A stretch of DNA of 64,000 nt from Pelargonium tetragonum (Eukaryota; Streptophyta; Magnoliopsida; Geraniales; Geraniaceae). The position numbers and the translations under genes were made by a program. Under the pieces are notes generated by a model. It saw nothing but the letters and a program-made list of their open reading frames with translations. It made no database searches and had not been told where the DNA came from. Shown here one piece after another: positions 13,204 through 26,047 of this stretch (position 1 is its first letter; each line of letters opens with the position of its first letter). Where the stretch lies: contig JAYMTL010000008.1 of NCBI GenBank assembly GCA_036897445.1, positions 186,001 through 250,000 of the forward strand, in the 5' to 3' direction.

Positions 13204-16200
13204 TTTCCTTTTAGTTGTATAAAGCTAGCAACCGTGATCTTACTAGTATAGGGCTGCTTTGGAAGGATGTATTAAATTAGGCACCTTTTGAATTCTCAGA
13301 ATAGGAAATTGAACTTATTAGGGTTATAAGCTCTCGATAAAAAGCCTATTTAATTAATGAGTTCATGATTTGTCTTTCTTTAGGGTTAGTAGAGTATAAT
13401 AAAAAATATGTAGCATTTTTTAACATAAGCATAAGGGGGCACTCAAGAGTTTCTCCCGGAAATTCCAGCTTTTTAAAGCTTCTGTAGCTAATCAAGTCAT
13501 TTTGATAACTACGCCTTAAATTTGTAAGATGTGATAGGAGTCCTTTTAAAATCTTTAACTTCGAGATTTTTATACAGACCAGTACCCAAAACAATAAGCG
13601 AGACACTTTTCTTCTAATTTAGACTTATAATCTGTTAATTAACAAGAGCGGGCAAGGGCCCTGTTACCAACTCTGAACTTTGTATTATATATTACACTTT
13701 CAAAAAGTCAAATCTTGGTCAAAGAAAGATTTACTGTTTAGAATTTGGGGTAGAAATAGTTATCACTTAGTTAAGCATTAAGAAAAAAGGAATCCCATAC
13801 GAAATTTTAAGGAGTGTCGAGGGGTACTTTCGTATGTTAGAGTTCTACGAATACTCCTATAATCGCTGAAATATAGAGTTTTAGATCAAAAACCCCATCT
13901 TGGTAAAACTCGGATTAAATACACGTAAGAAAGAGGCAGTTGAAGCCTCTAGGCAAGGAAAATAAAAAGCATTAGCTCGGGCCTTTAATTGCTAGGCTTC
14001 TATCTTTCTCAAAACTTAATCGCAGGGGCATGGTCCTTGGAAAAGGGTCATTTTTAGGAAAATCTTTATTCTCAAAATTATACCTTGTTACAGAAAAAGA
14101 AGTCTATATAGCACAAGGAACCTTCCGGATAACTAAAATACAGAATCGTGGTTCACTGCGAATAAAGGTAAAAGTTATCCTCCTCCTGCTGATAAAACGG
14201 GTTTCTTATTTTTTCCATTTTCTTAGACTTGTTCTTTACAACTTTTAATCAAAAATTAGAAGCGAAGAAACGCGGCATGCCTTTTAGTTATTAAGTTACC
14301 TACCACTTAGTCTTAGAGGAGCCCCCGTACGGGCTCGGAGTCCTCCTTTAAGAATTTGCCCCGTATCGTAACTTAACTCGTCACCTAAGGTAAGGCTTAC
14401 TTTTTTCTGCCCGAAAGCTTACAATAACAAAAGCCCATGCCAAAGAATTTAAAACGGGGAACCCCCTCTAGCATAAGAACTGCGGGATAAGCTATATTTA
14501 AGAAAATGAGGGGCACTTATAAAGTGCCATAGATCTAAAAAAATAGGACTAAAAATAAGGAAGAAAAAGTTGCCTAAGCGAGGGCCCTCTGAGGAAAGTC
14601 CTGTAAAAAAATATTCAGTGCTTTAAATCCTTAGGGGCAGGATAATACCTGACAGGTTTTGAATGAGTTTCGGTTTTTAGTACACCTAGCAGGTAAGCCA
14701 ACTAAAGAAGCTTTTCAAACAAGTTCAAAAGTTTACTTTGAAGTAGTAATTGCTGATAGCAAGCCCGTTAGAAGCGTTGAGTATGAAATTAAGCAGAGAT
14801 AAGTCTACCCCGCTTTCCTGCGACCAGGGGGCTCCTTTTTGTCTCACCCACACGCGATCCGTATATATTCCTAACACCCCTTTATAGTTCTTGAACCGGT
14901 CAATTAACAGAGATAAAAACTAAAATCAAACTTCGCTTGCTTCTGATTTTATATGGAATACTCTTAACTTCTCCTTACACTATTAAAAAGAAAATTCTTA
15001 ACTATAATCAGACTTTTGGCAAGATCCCTCGAGAAGTCTATTTGTTTTTATCAAAGGGGTACAAAGTAATACAGAATCCTGAAAGGCTTGTGCCTTACAC
15101 ATAACGTAAAACTACACTGCCAAATTTTTATGTTTACTCTGGGTTATAACCAAAAATTCCTTGCTGTTTTTATAATAGAATGCTCCTAGGTTCCGGTAAA
15201 AGAACTTGTGGTGGGCCCGAATACTATGATAATAAAAATCTAGGAGTAGGGTTATAACAAGGGTTTAAGTTTTAAAAAGATTCTAGATATAAGGAGAACT
15301 CTGACAAAAGGGCTTCTTTTGCACCCCTGACTGTCCAATTATATATAGCTTGATCTTGTACTTAGAAAGTCTTTAAAATATTGGTAGCAACCTTTCCTGA
15401 TTTTACAGGCTCTTCTTTAGGATTTGTGGATTTTTAAATAAAAAGGATATTTGTCCTCACAGGCATTCGCTCCGAATAGATCTTATTATTTTCCTTAGTA
15501 AATTGCTGGACCTCCCCTAAAAATGAAATTTAGGAATTTTTCTAAAAGAGCTTTCATAATGAAGGAGGGTTGTGTCCTTGACTGCAAAAAAAAGTTTATA
15601 CTTGGTTTATGCATAAGCAATTTTAACTCAATTCTGCTCTGCTTTAAATTACAAGTTTTCCTCATGCAAGGAAAGCCTTTTAAGTCAGCCTATAGGGTTG
15701 TAGGAAAGTATATAACACACAAGGAATATTTAACTGTTAGCGTGGGCAGAGCCCTCTCTTGTATTAGGGAAAGACTCCAACACTTAATATTTACTTTATT
15801 TACAAACGCCACCTATACCCTTCTCGAGGAGCTTCTTATGAATCCAAAAAATCTCAAAGGGTGCCATCCAGAAACGCTCGAGCAATTATAAGAGGATCCT
15901 TACGCAAAGGAGAACGTTACCAAACGAGGTTCTACTAATGCTTAGTGTTTTCTATCCTGGAATTACCGCCGCAGCTCTATAAAGGACTGCTTTTACATAT
16001 TTGTACAAAGGTTCTATCTCAACTCTTTTTATTATACCCCTCAAAACCTGTGCAATAAAACTTCACAAAGGGAATCCCCGACCCAACAACTTTTTTTTAA
16101 GGATCCAAAAGTTAAGAAATTGCAGATGAAAATAAAGTACGATTTCTTAGTCAATAAAGCTGTATGTAGATACAACTGGCTACCTTATAAGTATAAGTAC

Positions 16201-17010
16201 TGAAAAAATATGAGGGAGCTTCCTCTATGTTTAACTAGTATTCTCCCACTATCTAAAAGTATGATAATTATTCTATCTCAAGTTAAGTGTCTTCTTTCTT
16301 ACCCGCTAAACTATAATTATACCATACACCAACAATTAACATAGAAGTAAGAGGTCTTATTATATAAACCAATTCTATGGCCCTCCCGTGCGGTATAACG
16401 CGTTTCTAGGTGCCTTTACGTACAATTTTTATTAATGTAGTAATATACCTAAATACTTATAATCTTTCCCAAAAAGTTTTTCTGAAACCAAAACAGCAAA
16501 AGAGTACTGCCGTTACATGGGGAACTCTTTTAAGCTTTTTATCTGACCCTTTACTTAAAAAAAAAGTCTTTGTTGTAAATAAATTTGAGTTTAGCTTTTA
16601 TACCTACCCCGCTTTCCCTAAACAGTACATAAAGTAAGAGTCTAAATTGCAGTCTATTTTTATGTATGAGAGCTATGGACCTCGCTTTAGGAGATTCCTA
16701 GATCCTAGCCTGCTTAGGTTCTTGGGAGAGGCCCTTTTTATAGATAATTATAAGAGGTAAGCAAAGAATTAATAAAAGCCGCAGCTTAACTTTAACAGGA
16801 TAGAAAGGACTACTCTTGAGTTTTCCTAGTTAGGTGCTAAACCAGGTCATACGAAGCACTTTAGGAATGGAGGGTTGCAAATCTTTTTAGTTGAGCTTGG
16901 TACACAGCATACTTTTTAGATAAGAGTACCTCTAAAAAACTTAAATACAAGAACTTCCTTATTTATTATAATATTAAGCAATACATAGATACCCTTACTT
17001 AAAGTTTGAA

Positions 17011-17098
17011 TAGCTATATTCGTGTAAATAAGTAGTTACCACCATATATATATATAGCTATATTCGTGTAAATAAGTAGTTACCACCATATATATATA
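17011..17098 (+). repeat. 44-bp tandem duplication ending in TA tracts
   Basis: Two head-to-tail copies of a 44-bp unit (17011-17054 and 17055-17098). Each starts tagctatattcgtgtaaata and ends in a run of alternating TA. The second TA run is extended a few bases to about 17104. The copies are identical over the non-TA part, so the duplication is recent, probably by slippage between the TA runs. Confidence 0.95.
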
Positions 17099-17104
17099 TA
17101 TATT

Positions 17105-20100
17105 GAGTTTACCTTAGGTTTTACCCTTGTTTGTAATGTAATTAAAGGGGGAATTCCTTCGGCAGTAAGTGTATCTGAGTACCTTATAAATAAGATTCAA
17201 TCGCAGTAGGGTATAGTGAGCCCTGTAATAAATAATATAGAGCTTTTCTTCCCGATTTATCAAGTGTTTTGAGTCTATTCAAGTTTCCGCACACAAAGGT
17301 GAGCTTTTTTCTTGATGTTATAGAAAGCTCGAAGGCATTGTAGAGTATGGATACCTAGTTCTAAAAAAAGTACCCCTGGAAAAAGAAATAAGGCGAGGCA
17401 TAACCCTACCTAATATTTAGTATACTTCAAGGACTTAAGACAGAACGTATGACCTCTCCTCTTTTAAATAACTAAAGTATACGTGTTTCTGTAACACAAA
17501 ACAAATGCAATATAACTTGGTTTTTGGTAAGCGAGTCCTATTATACAAGGAGAATCTAGCTAAGTTCGAATAATATGCCTTTTTTTCTGTTATATATAAC
17601 AAGTTTTATTAAATAGGATTTCTTAAAGTACCTGCTTGTTATAGTAGTATACTCGGGTAATAAGTTCCCTTGAAAAAAGGAATTTATATACTGTAAAAGA
17701 AGAACTCCGGCGTTAATATAATTTTTCTAAAAGAGTTTCCGCACTGAAGTATAGGCAAACAAGATTACCAGCATTGTGTACTGCTTTCAGGTTTTCTAAG
17801 GGGACTCTTATAAAGAAAGGGAATTACAACCTAAAAGAAAAATCTTCCTGTGCGAGGACATTGACTTTTTATATAGGACTTTTTTCTAAAGGTATAATAG
17901 ACTGACATAAGTAGAGCTTTTGAAGTTGCTGCAGTCTATTTACGGAGGAACACCCTTGTAAAAAAATGTTTTTTTCGAATAATAACTCGAAGGTAAAGTA
18001 GAGCCGGGTATTCGAGGATCCGTAAGAGAAACTTAATCTTGAGAAAATGTAGTTTTTAGTCTCCTTTGAAGCTCGGCTTTAGCTCCGCTCAAATTAAAAT
18101 CCCGAGGTTAGCTTTTGGTAAGGTGTATCTCCATGCGTGATTCCCTTAACAATTATTGAGTTCCCGCTTTGTGAAATAAAAAGGTAGTAAATCTGTGAAC
18201 GTATACTGGAGGTTGAGTAATTCGCTATACGACCCGTTAATTATCTTAAAGCTGGTTGAGTTGCTTATTATATAAATTGCGTCTTTGTTAGGGCTTTTCG
18301 GGTCGGGTAATACTAAGAGGTTTTAAAGGAATATCTTTTTACAGGGGTGCGTTATACTACGGAGTCTTTAGAGTTTTAGGCATTATAAAAAGGCTTTTAA
18401 GGAGTCTTGGATTCTACATGTTAACTTTTACTACTGCAGTTTTCTATACTTTTCAGATTCCTTATTCTATCCTTGATAGACCTCACGCAAAAAGGGGACA
18501 TAACGCCTTCCAATACCTTGTATTTATATGAGTTTCCTGGTTTTTCGGGCGTTCCCTTAGCCTTCTAAAATTAACTGCAAAACAAAATTCTTATACTCTG
18601 CGGGACTCTAAAGGGGCTCCCGGTTACCGGCACCGCTCTTTAATTTTGACTTTTCTGATACAAGTATAATATAAAGTGAATATCCCTGTACGGAGTCTAC
18701 TTTATAATAAATTTTTTGGGAACTGCTACTTTTTCTTTAAGTTTATTCAATTTATTTAATTGTGACACACTTAAGGCTTTGATATAGAAACAAAGTCAAT
18801 TTTGGGTCATTCGAAGTCAGAGTCCTTTATTAGGCTCCTTTATACTTTTCTTTTAACTTTTTACTAAATTTGCTTAACAATGTATAACATAATAATATAA
18901 ACATATGGGGTGCTCTTGGTTCCTCTTTTTGCAAGGCAGAATAAACTAAGTCGAGTGGGTTTTTACCAAGGAAAAAAATTTAATAAAGTAGGGGTTTCTC
19001 GAGCTTGTTACCTTTTTTAGGATTCCCTTTTTTGGGATATGTCCAGAACGGTAAGTCGCCAGTTATGGTTATCGAGCACATAACATAATAGTGTATCTGC
19101 TTGAGGGATTCCTTTGTATGCGTATAAGAGTCTATTCGACAAGCTCCGGGGCTACCCTTTAAGAATGCGCGAGCCTAGTTACTAAACCTTTAGAAAGTGG
19201 GCTTCCTCTACAAACAAAACTTCTGTCTGCTTTTGGCAACTTTAGACTGGAAGGCAGGAGTTATACTTCGAATTTCCTAACCTAGGGAAATTTATAGAGC
19301 TAAAGCGAGGGGCACTCTGGTATAATAGAATCACTTCTTTATCGAGCTCACAGGAAACAAAAATCCCGAAATTTCCTAGTTCAAAGCACCGGGTTTAGTA
19401 GGACTCCTTAGCAGTCTATAAGAGTTTCAACATCTTTATTCAAGTAATTTAATCGAGTATTTACAAGGTTTTAGTTGGATACTTTAAGAAAAAGTGTTAC
19501 TCGTTATAAATTTGTTTTGGAGTTCCTAACCTGTCCTTTTTGGGTGCCTTTTATTTAAGAGGGGGCTCCTTCAATTGTATGTCAGCAAAAACTTGTTAGG
19601 CAGCTTTTTAGGTAGGATAATATCTATCTGAGGGAGGGTAACGTCCAAGACGGCGAAAAGAGGTAGCAGGTGGATTCTTAGAGATTAACCTGTCTTCGAT
19701 AGTTTCCAGTATATTATGGGAAATTCCAAGGCTTGTCTAGCAGGAGCCCTTTTAGCGGGAATCCGTAATAACTAGTATTTGTTTGTATAGCTCGTTACTT
19801 GCTTTATTCAAGCAAAGGACACCATATACAAAGCCTTAAGCTTAAGGGTGTTCCGTTGTACGGAGGTGTTTGATCCTACACTTTCTCTCTATTTTTAATC
19901 CGTACCAAACCATTCCCAAATCCCAAACCTCAAAGAAAGGGCTTTATGGATTCAATACCCAAGAATCTCAATGCACTTATTAAAAAAACCCTAGCAATAT
20001 AAATAAGAAAATAAAGGGATGGTTAGGCGCAGAAAAACTATAAATTAAAGTAAGAAGACAAACTGGATTCCCCTATATTATCCAGCAACTTAGGAAATAC

Positions 20101-23100
20101 AAAAACTCGAAAATCAAAGTACTTAGCACTTCTTTAGAGAATTTTCAGGCATAGGCTTATTTTGATAAGGGTACCTAAGTTAGTAGATGAGTGTTATAAA
20201 GAATATATGTCTATTCAATATACTTACCCTTCCTCCGCTTTAGGAATCATACACAAAAAGAAAACAAAGCTAGCCAGGAAACTTACACGAAAGTGCTATC
20301 CTTCTCATATCTAACCTTTTTGTAAAATTCGTATCCATTTCTTTTTATAGGGTTCGTCTTTCTTTCTAGGAGTTGCGTCTGAGACTGCCTAGATTATAGT
20401 ACTCAAGTAGCTCGCGTTGATACAAAGGGACTAAAAATAAGTAACTAAGGACCTTCTTGTATGAATGTGGAAAAAAGAGAAGCACAGACCCTGCTCTTTT
20501 AAATAGGCAACCCTAAAAAAAGACCTAGGGTTCCCTTGTATCTAAAAGTTTCTCAATATTAAATATATTAAATGCCTTGCAGAATTTCATTTCGATAACA
20601 TAGAGTAACCTCCATGGGGTAAGGGAAGCTAGTCTGGGATATTTTTATAATAAAAGTGAAAACCCCATGTAATATGCCCGTTCATAAGGATTTACTGGAG
20701 ATAGAGGCCCCCGTATTCATAAAGAGTTATAATCAGTCAATTACAATTAGGAGAGGGCTTGAAAGTACCCTTTTTAATTTAATGCTTACCGTCTTATTAA
20801 AAATATCCCGGAATTCGCATTAACCAGAGTTAATATTACAAATTACAGTGCTTCCTAATTGCTCTCTCAGACTCCCCTGTTTTAAGAAATATACGAAATT
20901 TTGAAATTTACTAGGGCACCCATAATAGACACAATAAAGGTAAATTACCTTATTCAATTAGAACGCACTGGTAGTTTTTCGGACTAATCCAACGAGAGCC
21001 TATAGATTTTTTTGGAACTTGTAGTATAGCAAATCTCAGTTAGTAATTGGCGAAACTTTGCCTTGTTAAAAAAAAATTAACTATAAGCCGAAAGCATAAG
21101 CAACTCTTGTTAAATTCAAAGGCAAATCACAGGTGATTTCTTAAGGAGGATACACGAGCCACTCTCCCTTAGGGGGTCGGTTCTTTATTAGTTAAAAAAG
21201 AGTATAATATATAAATTTACTGCACAAGCAATCCCGAAAAGTCTAGCCCAACCGTAGGCTTCTCTAACGCAAAACTGCATATTACACGAATAAATTAGAA
21301 CAAGAATCTACTTCAAAATATCTCTTTCACGGGTTAATGTTACCTTCTTGAAGGAATTCAGGAGGATCGCAAGCTACTACTGGCTCAAAAAATGAAGTTA
21401 ACGTCAACTATTCAACTATAAATGTAAGCTCTCCGCGTATCTTTCAAAGAGTAAAAATTTCAAAAAGGAACGCTTTAACTTAAGGAGCTTTTAAATATTG
21501 TGCAAGCAGGCAGCGCCTCTAAATCCTTTATTGCATTTGACTCAACACGGAGCCCCGAAAGGGGATATAGAGAGACATTAGATGTTATAAGGGGATCCCT
21601 TATCCGTGTAATAGAAAAAGCAAGAAAATAAGGCAGGGGAGCCTATAATAGTATACAAAGTGAAACTACATTGCATTTGCTTATAATAAAAAGTTTTTAG
21701 GAGTGTTCCATACATCTAAAAGGGTAAGGGTTTCCATATTTTAAGTTAAAGGAATACCTGTTTCATCACCTATTATCCTAAGACAAGTATACCCCGGGTG
21801 TCCCTTTTCATACTCGGCGATCCGCTTGCTTTTTAAATGACAAAGACCCATAAAAGAGCGTTCTGGAATCCAATCTATATAGGAAAAAGTACTCAGCGAA
21901 GGAAAGGAAAGGCATTAACAGCTTCGAATACGCATCCAGTAAAGAACTTTCCAAAGCAAAGGAATGAAAACTTTTCTATGCAGAATTCCCCCATACCTGT
22001 TAATTTTATTAGTTGTGAGTAGCCCTTCTATTAAAGCACACCTGCGCAAATCCCCTATAGCCTAGTAAGAAGGCTTTTTCAATAAGAAAAAACTTTATAC
22101 ATAATAAAGGTGTGTATCCTATAGTAATTGTTTCTCGTAAAGATCCTGAAATTTATAAGAAATGCAAGACAAAGAGTTTCGATCTTACTCTATTGATTCC
22201 AACCCTTTTTGTATTTGTAGTAGATATCGGCTTTAGCAGTGAATGTATTTCCTTTTTCTAGCATACATACTTTACCCTGGAATAACGACAAACCGGGTAT
22301 CATGATAAGGAAATTTTAAAGCTTAGAAGTCTCTTATATTCGGATCCTTTTTATTAACAAAGAGGGCAAATCCCTAAATCTAGCTACCTTGCATATTTTT
22401 CATGACTCTTAACATCTTGCTAGTGAGAAGATAGGTTGACTAAGAAAAGTAAATAGACATGACAGTCCGACCCTACTTAGGAATACCTAGGTTTCAAAAG
22501 CTGTAACAGACTCTCTATTAAGTAGTAAATCAGATTGCTTAATATTCCAAAAGGACCCCTGTAACGGGAAACCCGGGATTTTACCCTTTTTACTACAGCC
22601 CCTTCTAAGCGGAATCTTGTTAATTTCGTCTAAAAGTAAACCAATAGCAAACTTCCCCTTCCAATAAAATTCCACAAATCCAGCATTTTTATGTGAAAAG
22701 TCTTTTTAGAATCGTCAAGTACCAAGATATAATTAAGGACCTAAAAGAAAAAGAGGAGCCTTTATTTGTATTGTGGTCAGTCCTTGTTTACTTTTATATT
22801 AGAAGTGTAAGTGTTATAATAAAGAGAGCCAGAAGGCTTTAGGAATTCTCCAATTCTTTTTAGGAACTTAGAAGTGGGAAAAATCTTTAAATAACAAAGA
22901 GGTTTTTATAGTAATTTAGCCAATGCCTGGAAACAGTAAGAAATAAGACTGCCCATTAATTAATGGAATCGCTTAAATAAGGATCACTATACAACCAAAA
23001 AGGATTTACTTAGAGGGCCCTTGCACGAGGGATAATACCACACTCAGTTAACAGTTAAAAACTAGTTCAAAAGCTCTGTTCTTGAACAACTTGTTTAGAG

Positions 23101-26010
23101 AGCTTTTTCTTAGTTATATAAAGAAAATTGTCAGTCCAGTTAAATTTTTTATTATTTATAAGGGTGCTTTAACACAAAGTTTTTTAATACCCCCCAGCAC
23201 CCCTCCTTTATTTTATACAGCTGTATCTGTTTTGAATAGGAGGGTCCTTAAGAAATGTCTATTTTTTTAATCCTTGTATTTTGCAAAAAGAAAAGAGAAG
23301 TTTTATTGTGTTGGACCTGTACTATAAAAGGATGTGGATTAGTTAACGGTATAAAAAAGGCCCAAGATCTCATAAATATTAGAAAGCTTTAAAGACTTAC
23401 TAACTCCAAGGGTACCTTAGACAAGAGAAGCCAATGCAGATTTATGTCAATAGACAGACGAAAGATTTAAGTTCCTTGCTTTATTAATAAAGGAACATAT
23501 GAAGACTACTCAAGTTTAGTATACTAAAAGTCTTTGGTTCCTGCGATTTTATGTGCCATATGGCTACTAAAGATTCCTTATTTCGGGGACCCCTTTTGGA
23601 TCTAAGAAAAGATAATTTACTAAAACGAAAAACTCGAGTAACTTGCCCTTCCCTTAGTTTTACGATTTTTCTACAGACTTTAATCAGATGCTGGTAAATA
23701 TATAACAATGTCACTCTTCTTTTTGAATTCAATTGAACTGTATAGATAACAGAATAATTCAAAGAGCAGCACCCGTAAGGAGGGCCTTTATCGGAAAAGA
23801 ATTTTAGGGGTTTATCGTAATATTGGCAAAGCAAAAACTTAATGCAATAGTCTTTATAATCGTGTGATCTAGTACAAGCTCAAACAAAGCTACTCAACTG
23901 AAAAAAGAAGGGAATTTTTTTCCACAAGGCAACGAAGTTTATTAATATTGTAGTTGACCTTTCAATCCTAAAAAGAAGCTGTATGTTATGACTAAAGTTC
24001 AAAATAGGGCTTAATTTAGTCGAATCTTTAATTTATAGTAGAGACCCGCATCTAAGCACATATAAGTTAAGTTTATTCTTAAATGACCCTTTTGTATTAG
24101 TTGTATTCGCTTGAGTTATATCCCAAGGCACAATAAAGGTTAGGACTTTTGTTCACCACTTAAATTTATGGAAAGCTCCAGGGAGGGGTATACTAAAAAT
24201 AGGGATGACTTAACTCTTTTAGATACAGATACGTCGGAAAGAAAACCCTTGCAAAATTTATATCAGCAAAAGGGCAATAAACTAATCAGGAATTTTATAT
24301 AAGCTTGATTTGAATTAAGGGCTAGACAGGGAGAATTAAGTAAGTTTGGGGTTTTAGTTTTCCTAAGATTGTTTATTATTTTATAGGGTTAAAACAACTC
24401 AAAGAAATAATAGAGCAACCGGTAAGCTATTTATTGGTTCATAAATAAAAAAAGTTTCGTTATTTAATTTCAAATTTAAAGAGCTGGCGTAAGAGTTAGT
24501 AACTAGTTTTGTCGAAATGGATAAGTAAATAAGAAAAAGCCCCTAATAGATGCCGCTATTAAAGTAATGGAAAAATAAGCTTAGTTTTGACTTGTTTATG
24601 CTACTCAGTTTGACGTATTAGGACTTCCCACTTATTTTTAGGTCTATTCGAGGTTCTCCACGAGTCTCGGTCCAGTTGGATTTACTTAAAGAGGTCTACG
24701 CTCTAGCTAATTAATCCTTTCTTCTAATAAGTAGGTTACTTTATCATAAGAAATTCCATTTTTTATATAGGGGTTTTTTCTAGTTTTTACGGGAGTTCCC
24801 ATTAGATTTTGAAAATAAGTATAAAGTTGTCTAGAGTCTCTTATTCTAAGCATTCGGTTTCTTACTAAGGAGCCCTTCTATGCAAGCAAGTATTCCTGAC
24901 GTATGAGCGAATTTCTTTTTTAGTTTTGATAAGTATTGTGGAACTTTTATCTTTTGCGCTCTAAAAACCTAACCACAAGCCATAAAAGCAAAAATTTTCA
25001 AGGAGGATTCTATCTATTTTATTGAGTTTGAATTATATAACACTTATTTTATAACAACGAGAAAAACTTTGCCTAGTAATGTATTGCAGACCGAGAGCTT
25101 TTTCTTTGGATTCTGGTAGGGTTGGGATAGTATTAGACTAAGGAGAAGTTGCCCTAGCGCATAGGTAATTTATAGTACTCCTATTAACAGTATAGCTTCC
25201 CTTAAAATTATAGGCTTACCTTCCTCGAGACTCCGTGTACAGAAAAAAGCATTATATAGAATTTTGACTAGCTGCTGCAGAGTTCCCTTTTTATCTTTTC
25301 TAACAAAGCGCTTCTCATAATAATATATTGAATGAAACCTTTCTTTCGAAAGCTCCTACAGGTAGGGACCATTTGCAGTTTAAAGGGGTACTTAGGGGTC
25401 TAGTTTAGGAAAATTCTTATAGTATAAGTTCTACGTTTTGATTACTAAATTCACAGTTTGCTTGCGTAATGCTCCCACTTAAATAAGACTGACTTTTGCT
25501 TGGTTTAGGGGTTATTAAGACTGGGAAAAGTACAAAGTAATTAAGTACATTTTTGATAGAACCCCTATAAGGAAAACTCCCTTTCTCGCAGAATCCTAGG
25601 GCCCCTAAGCATTAAAAAGTTTTTCTATTACAAGATATATAAGTACTTTTTCCAAAGGTTAATGGTAATTCTGGGGATTAATTCTCTGCGAATAAGTTTG
25701 TGAATTTACTTCAAAAAGGTTATTGTGTTAGAACTCTATATCATGAGCACAGCGATATGTTTCTAAATTCTCAGACTTGGATAGCAAAGCAGTCCGCTTT
25801 TTTCAATGTGCTTTTAGCCGTTTAAGAGTTGTTGAATCTAAGTTGTTGAAGACGGGAGCCCCGAAATTAAGCATTCCTTTCCAATCAAAGGAGACAAAAG
25901 CTTTACTATTTGTATAGAGAATCCAGTAAATAAACAGGTATAGTTAAGCTCTTTTTAATAGAGAATAAAGGATAACAAGAACATTCAAGTAGAACAAAGT
26001 AATTGAATAA
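17105..26010. other. Gene-free AT-rich bulk DNA, dense GG..CC dyads
   Basis: No gene was recognised. In a hand count of 18001-19600 I found about 13 GG-N(2-4)-CC sites, against 3-4 expected from composition. Examples lie near 18610, 18840, 19020, 19108, 19190, 19400, 19520 and 19565. GGATCC occurs at 18016, 21593 and 22342. A 116-codon minus-strand frame at 23484-23834 and shorter ones nearby match no family I know and are within chance length. Confidence 0.55.
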
Positions 26011-26047
26011 GTAAGGTCGTAGGTTCAAGACCACCTAAGAGCCTTAC
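26011..26047 (+). other. Two-segment hairpin (11 bp) with tRNA T-arm-like apex
   Basis: The outer stem GTAAGG (26011-26016) / CCTTAC (26042-26047) and inner stem TAGGT (26020-26024) / ACCTA (26033-26037) are all Watson-Crick. They are separated by a small internal loop (TCG / AGAG) and capped by TCAAGACC. The apex reads GGTTCAAGACC, one base from a tRNA T-loop word, so the structure resembles an acceptor stem joined directly to a T-arm. It could be a tRNA relic, a DNA cruciform or chance. No terminator-like T run follows. Confidence 0.35.

Larger units (their letters stand above)
8260..17010. other. Gene-free AT-rich bulk DNA with dispersed GG..CC dyads
   Basis: No gene was recognised. GGATCC lies at 11130, 11640, 12504, 12880, 15894 and 16101. 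A perfect 10-bp GC-rich palindrome (GAGGGCCCTC) lies at 14580-14589. The longest open frame of the window, 15523-15891 on the plus strand (122 codons), has no recognisable domain and is no longer than chance allows. A dyad-poor, purine-rich patch at about 10320-10620 contains the first copy of the 25-bp repeat and may be a further degraded repeat fragment. The remainder shows nothing beyond the dyads. Confidence 0.55.

Noticed and set aside
15523-15891. 122-codon plus-strand open frame, longest in the window
   Set aside because: Its length equals the chance expectation for this composition. I recognised no domain, signal peptide or ribosome-binding context, and the neighbouring DNA has the same bulk texture.
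23484-23834. 116-codon minus-strand open frame
   Set aside because: It is of chance length, resembles no known family, and G/C dyads of the bulk type run through it.
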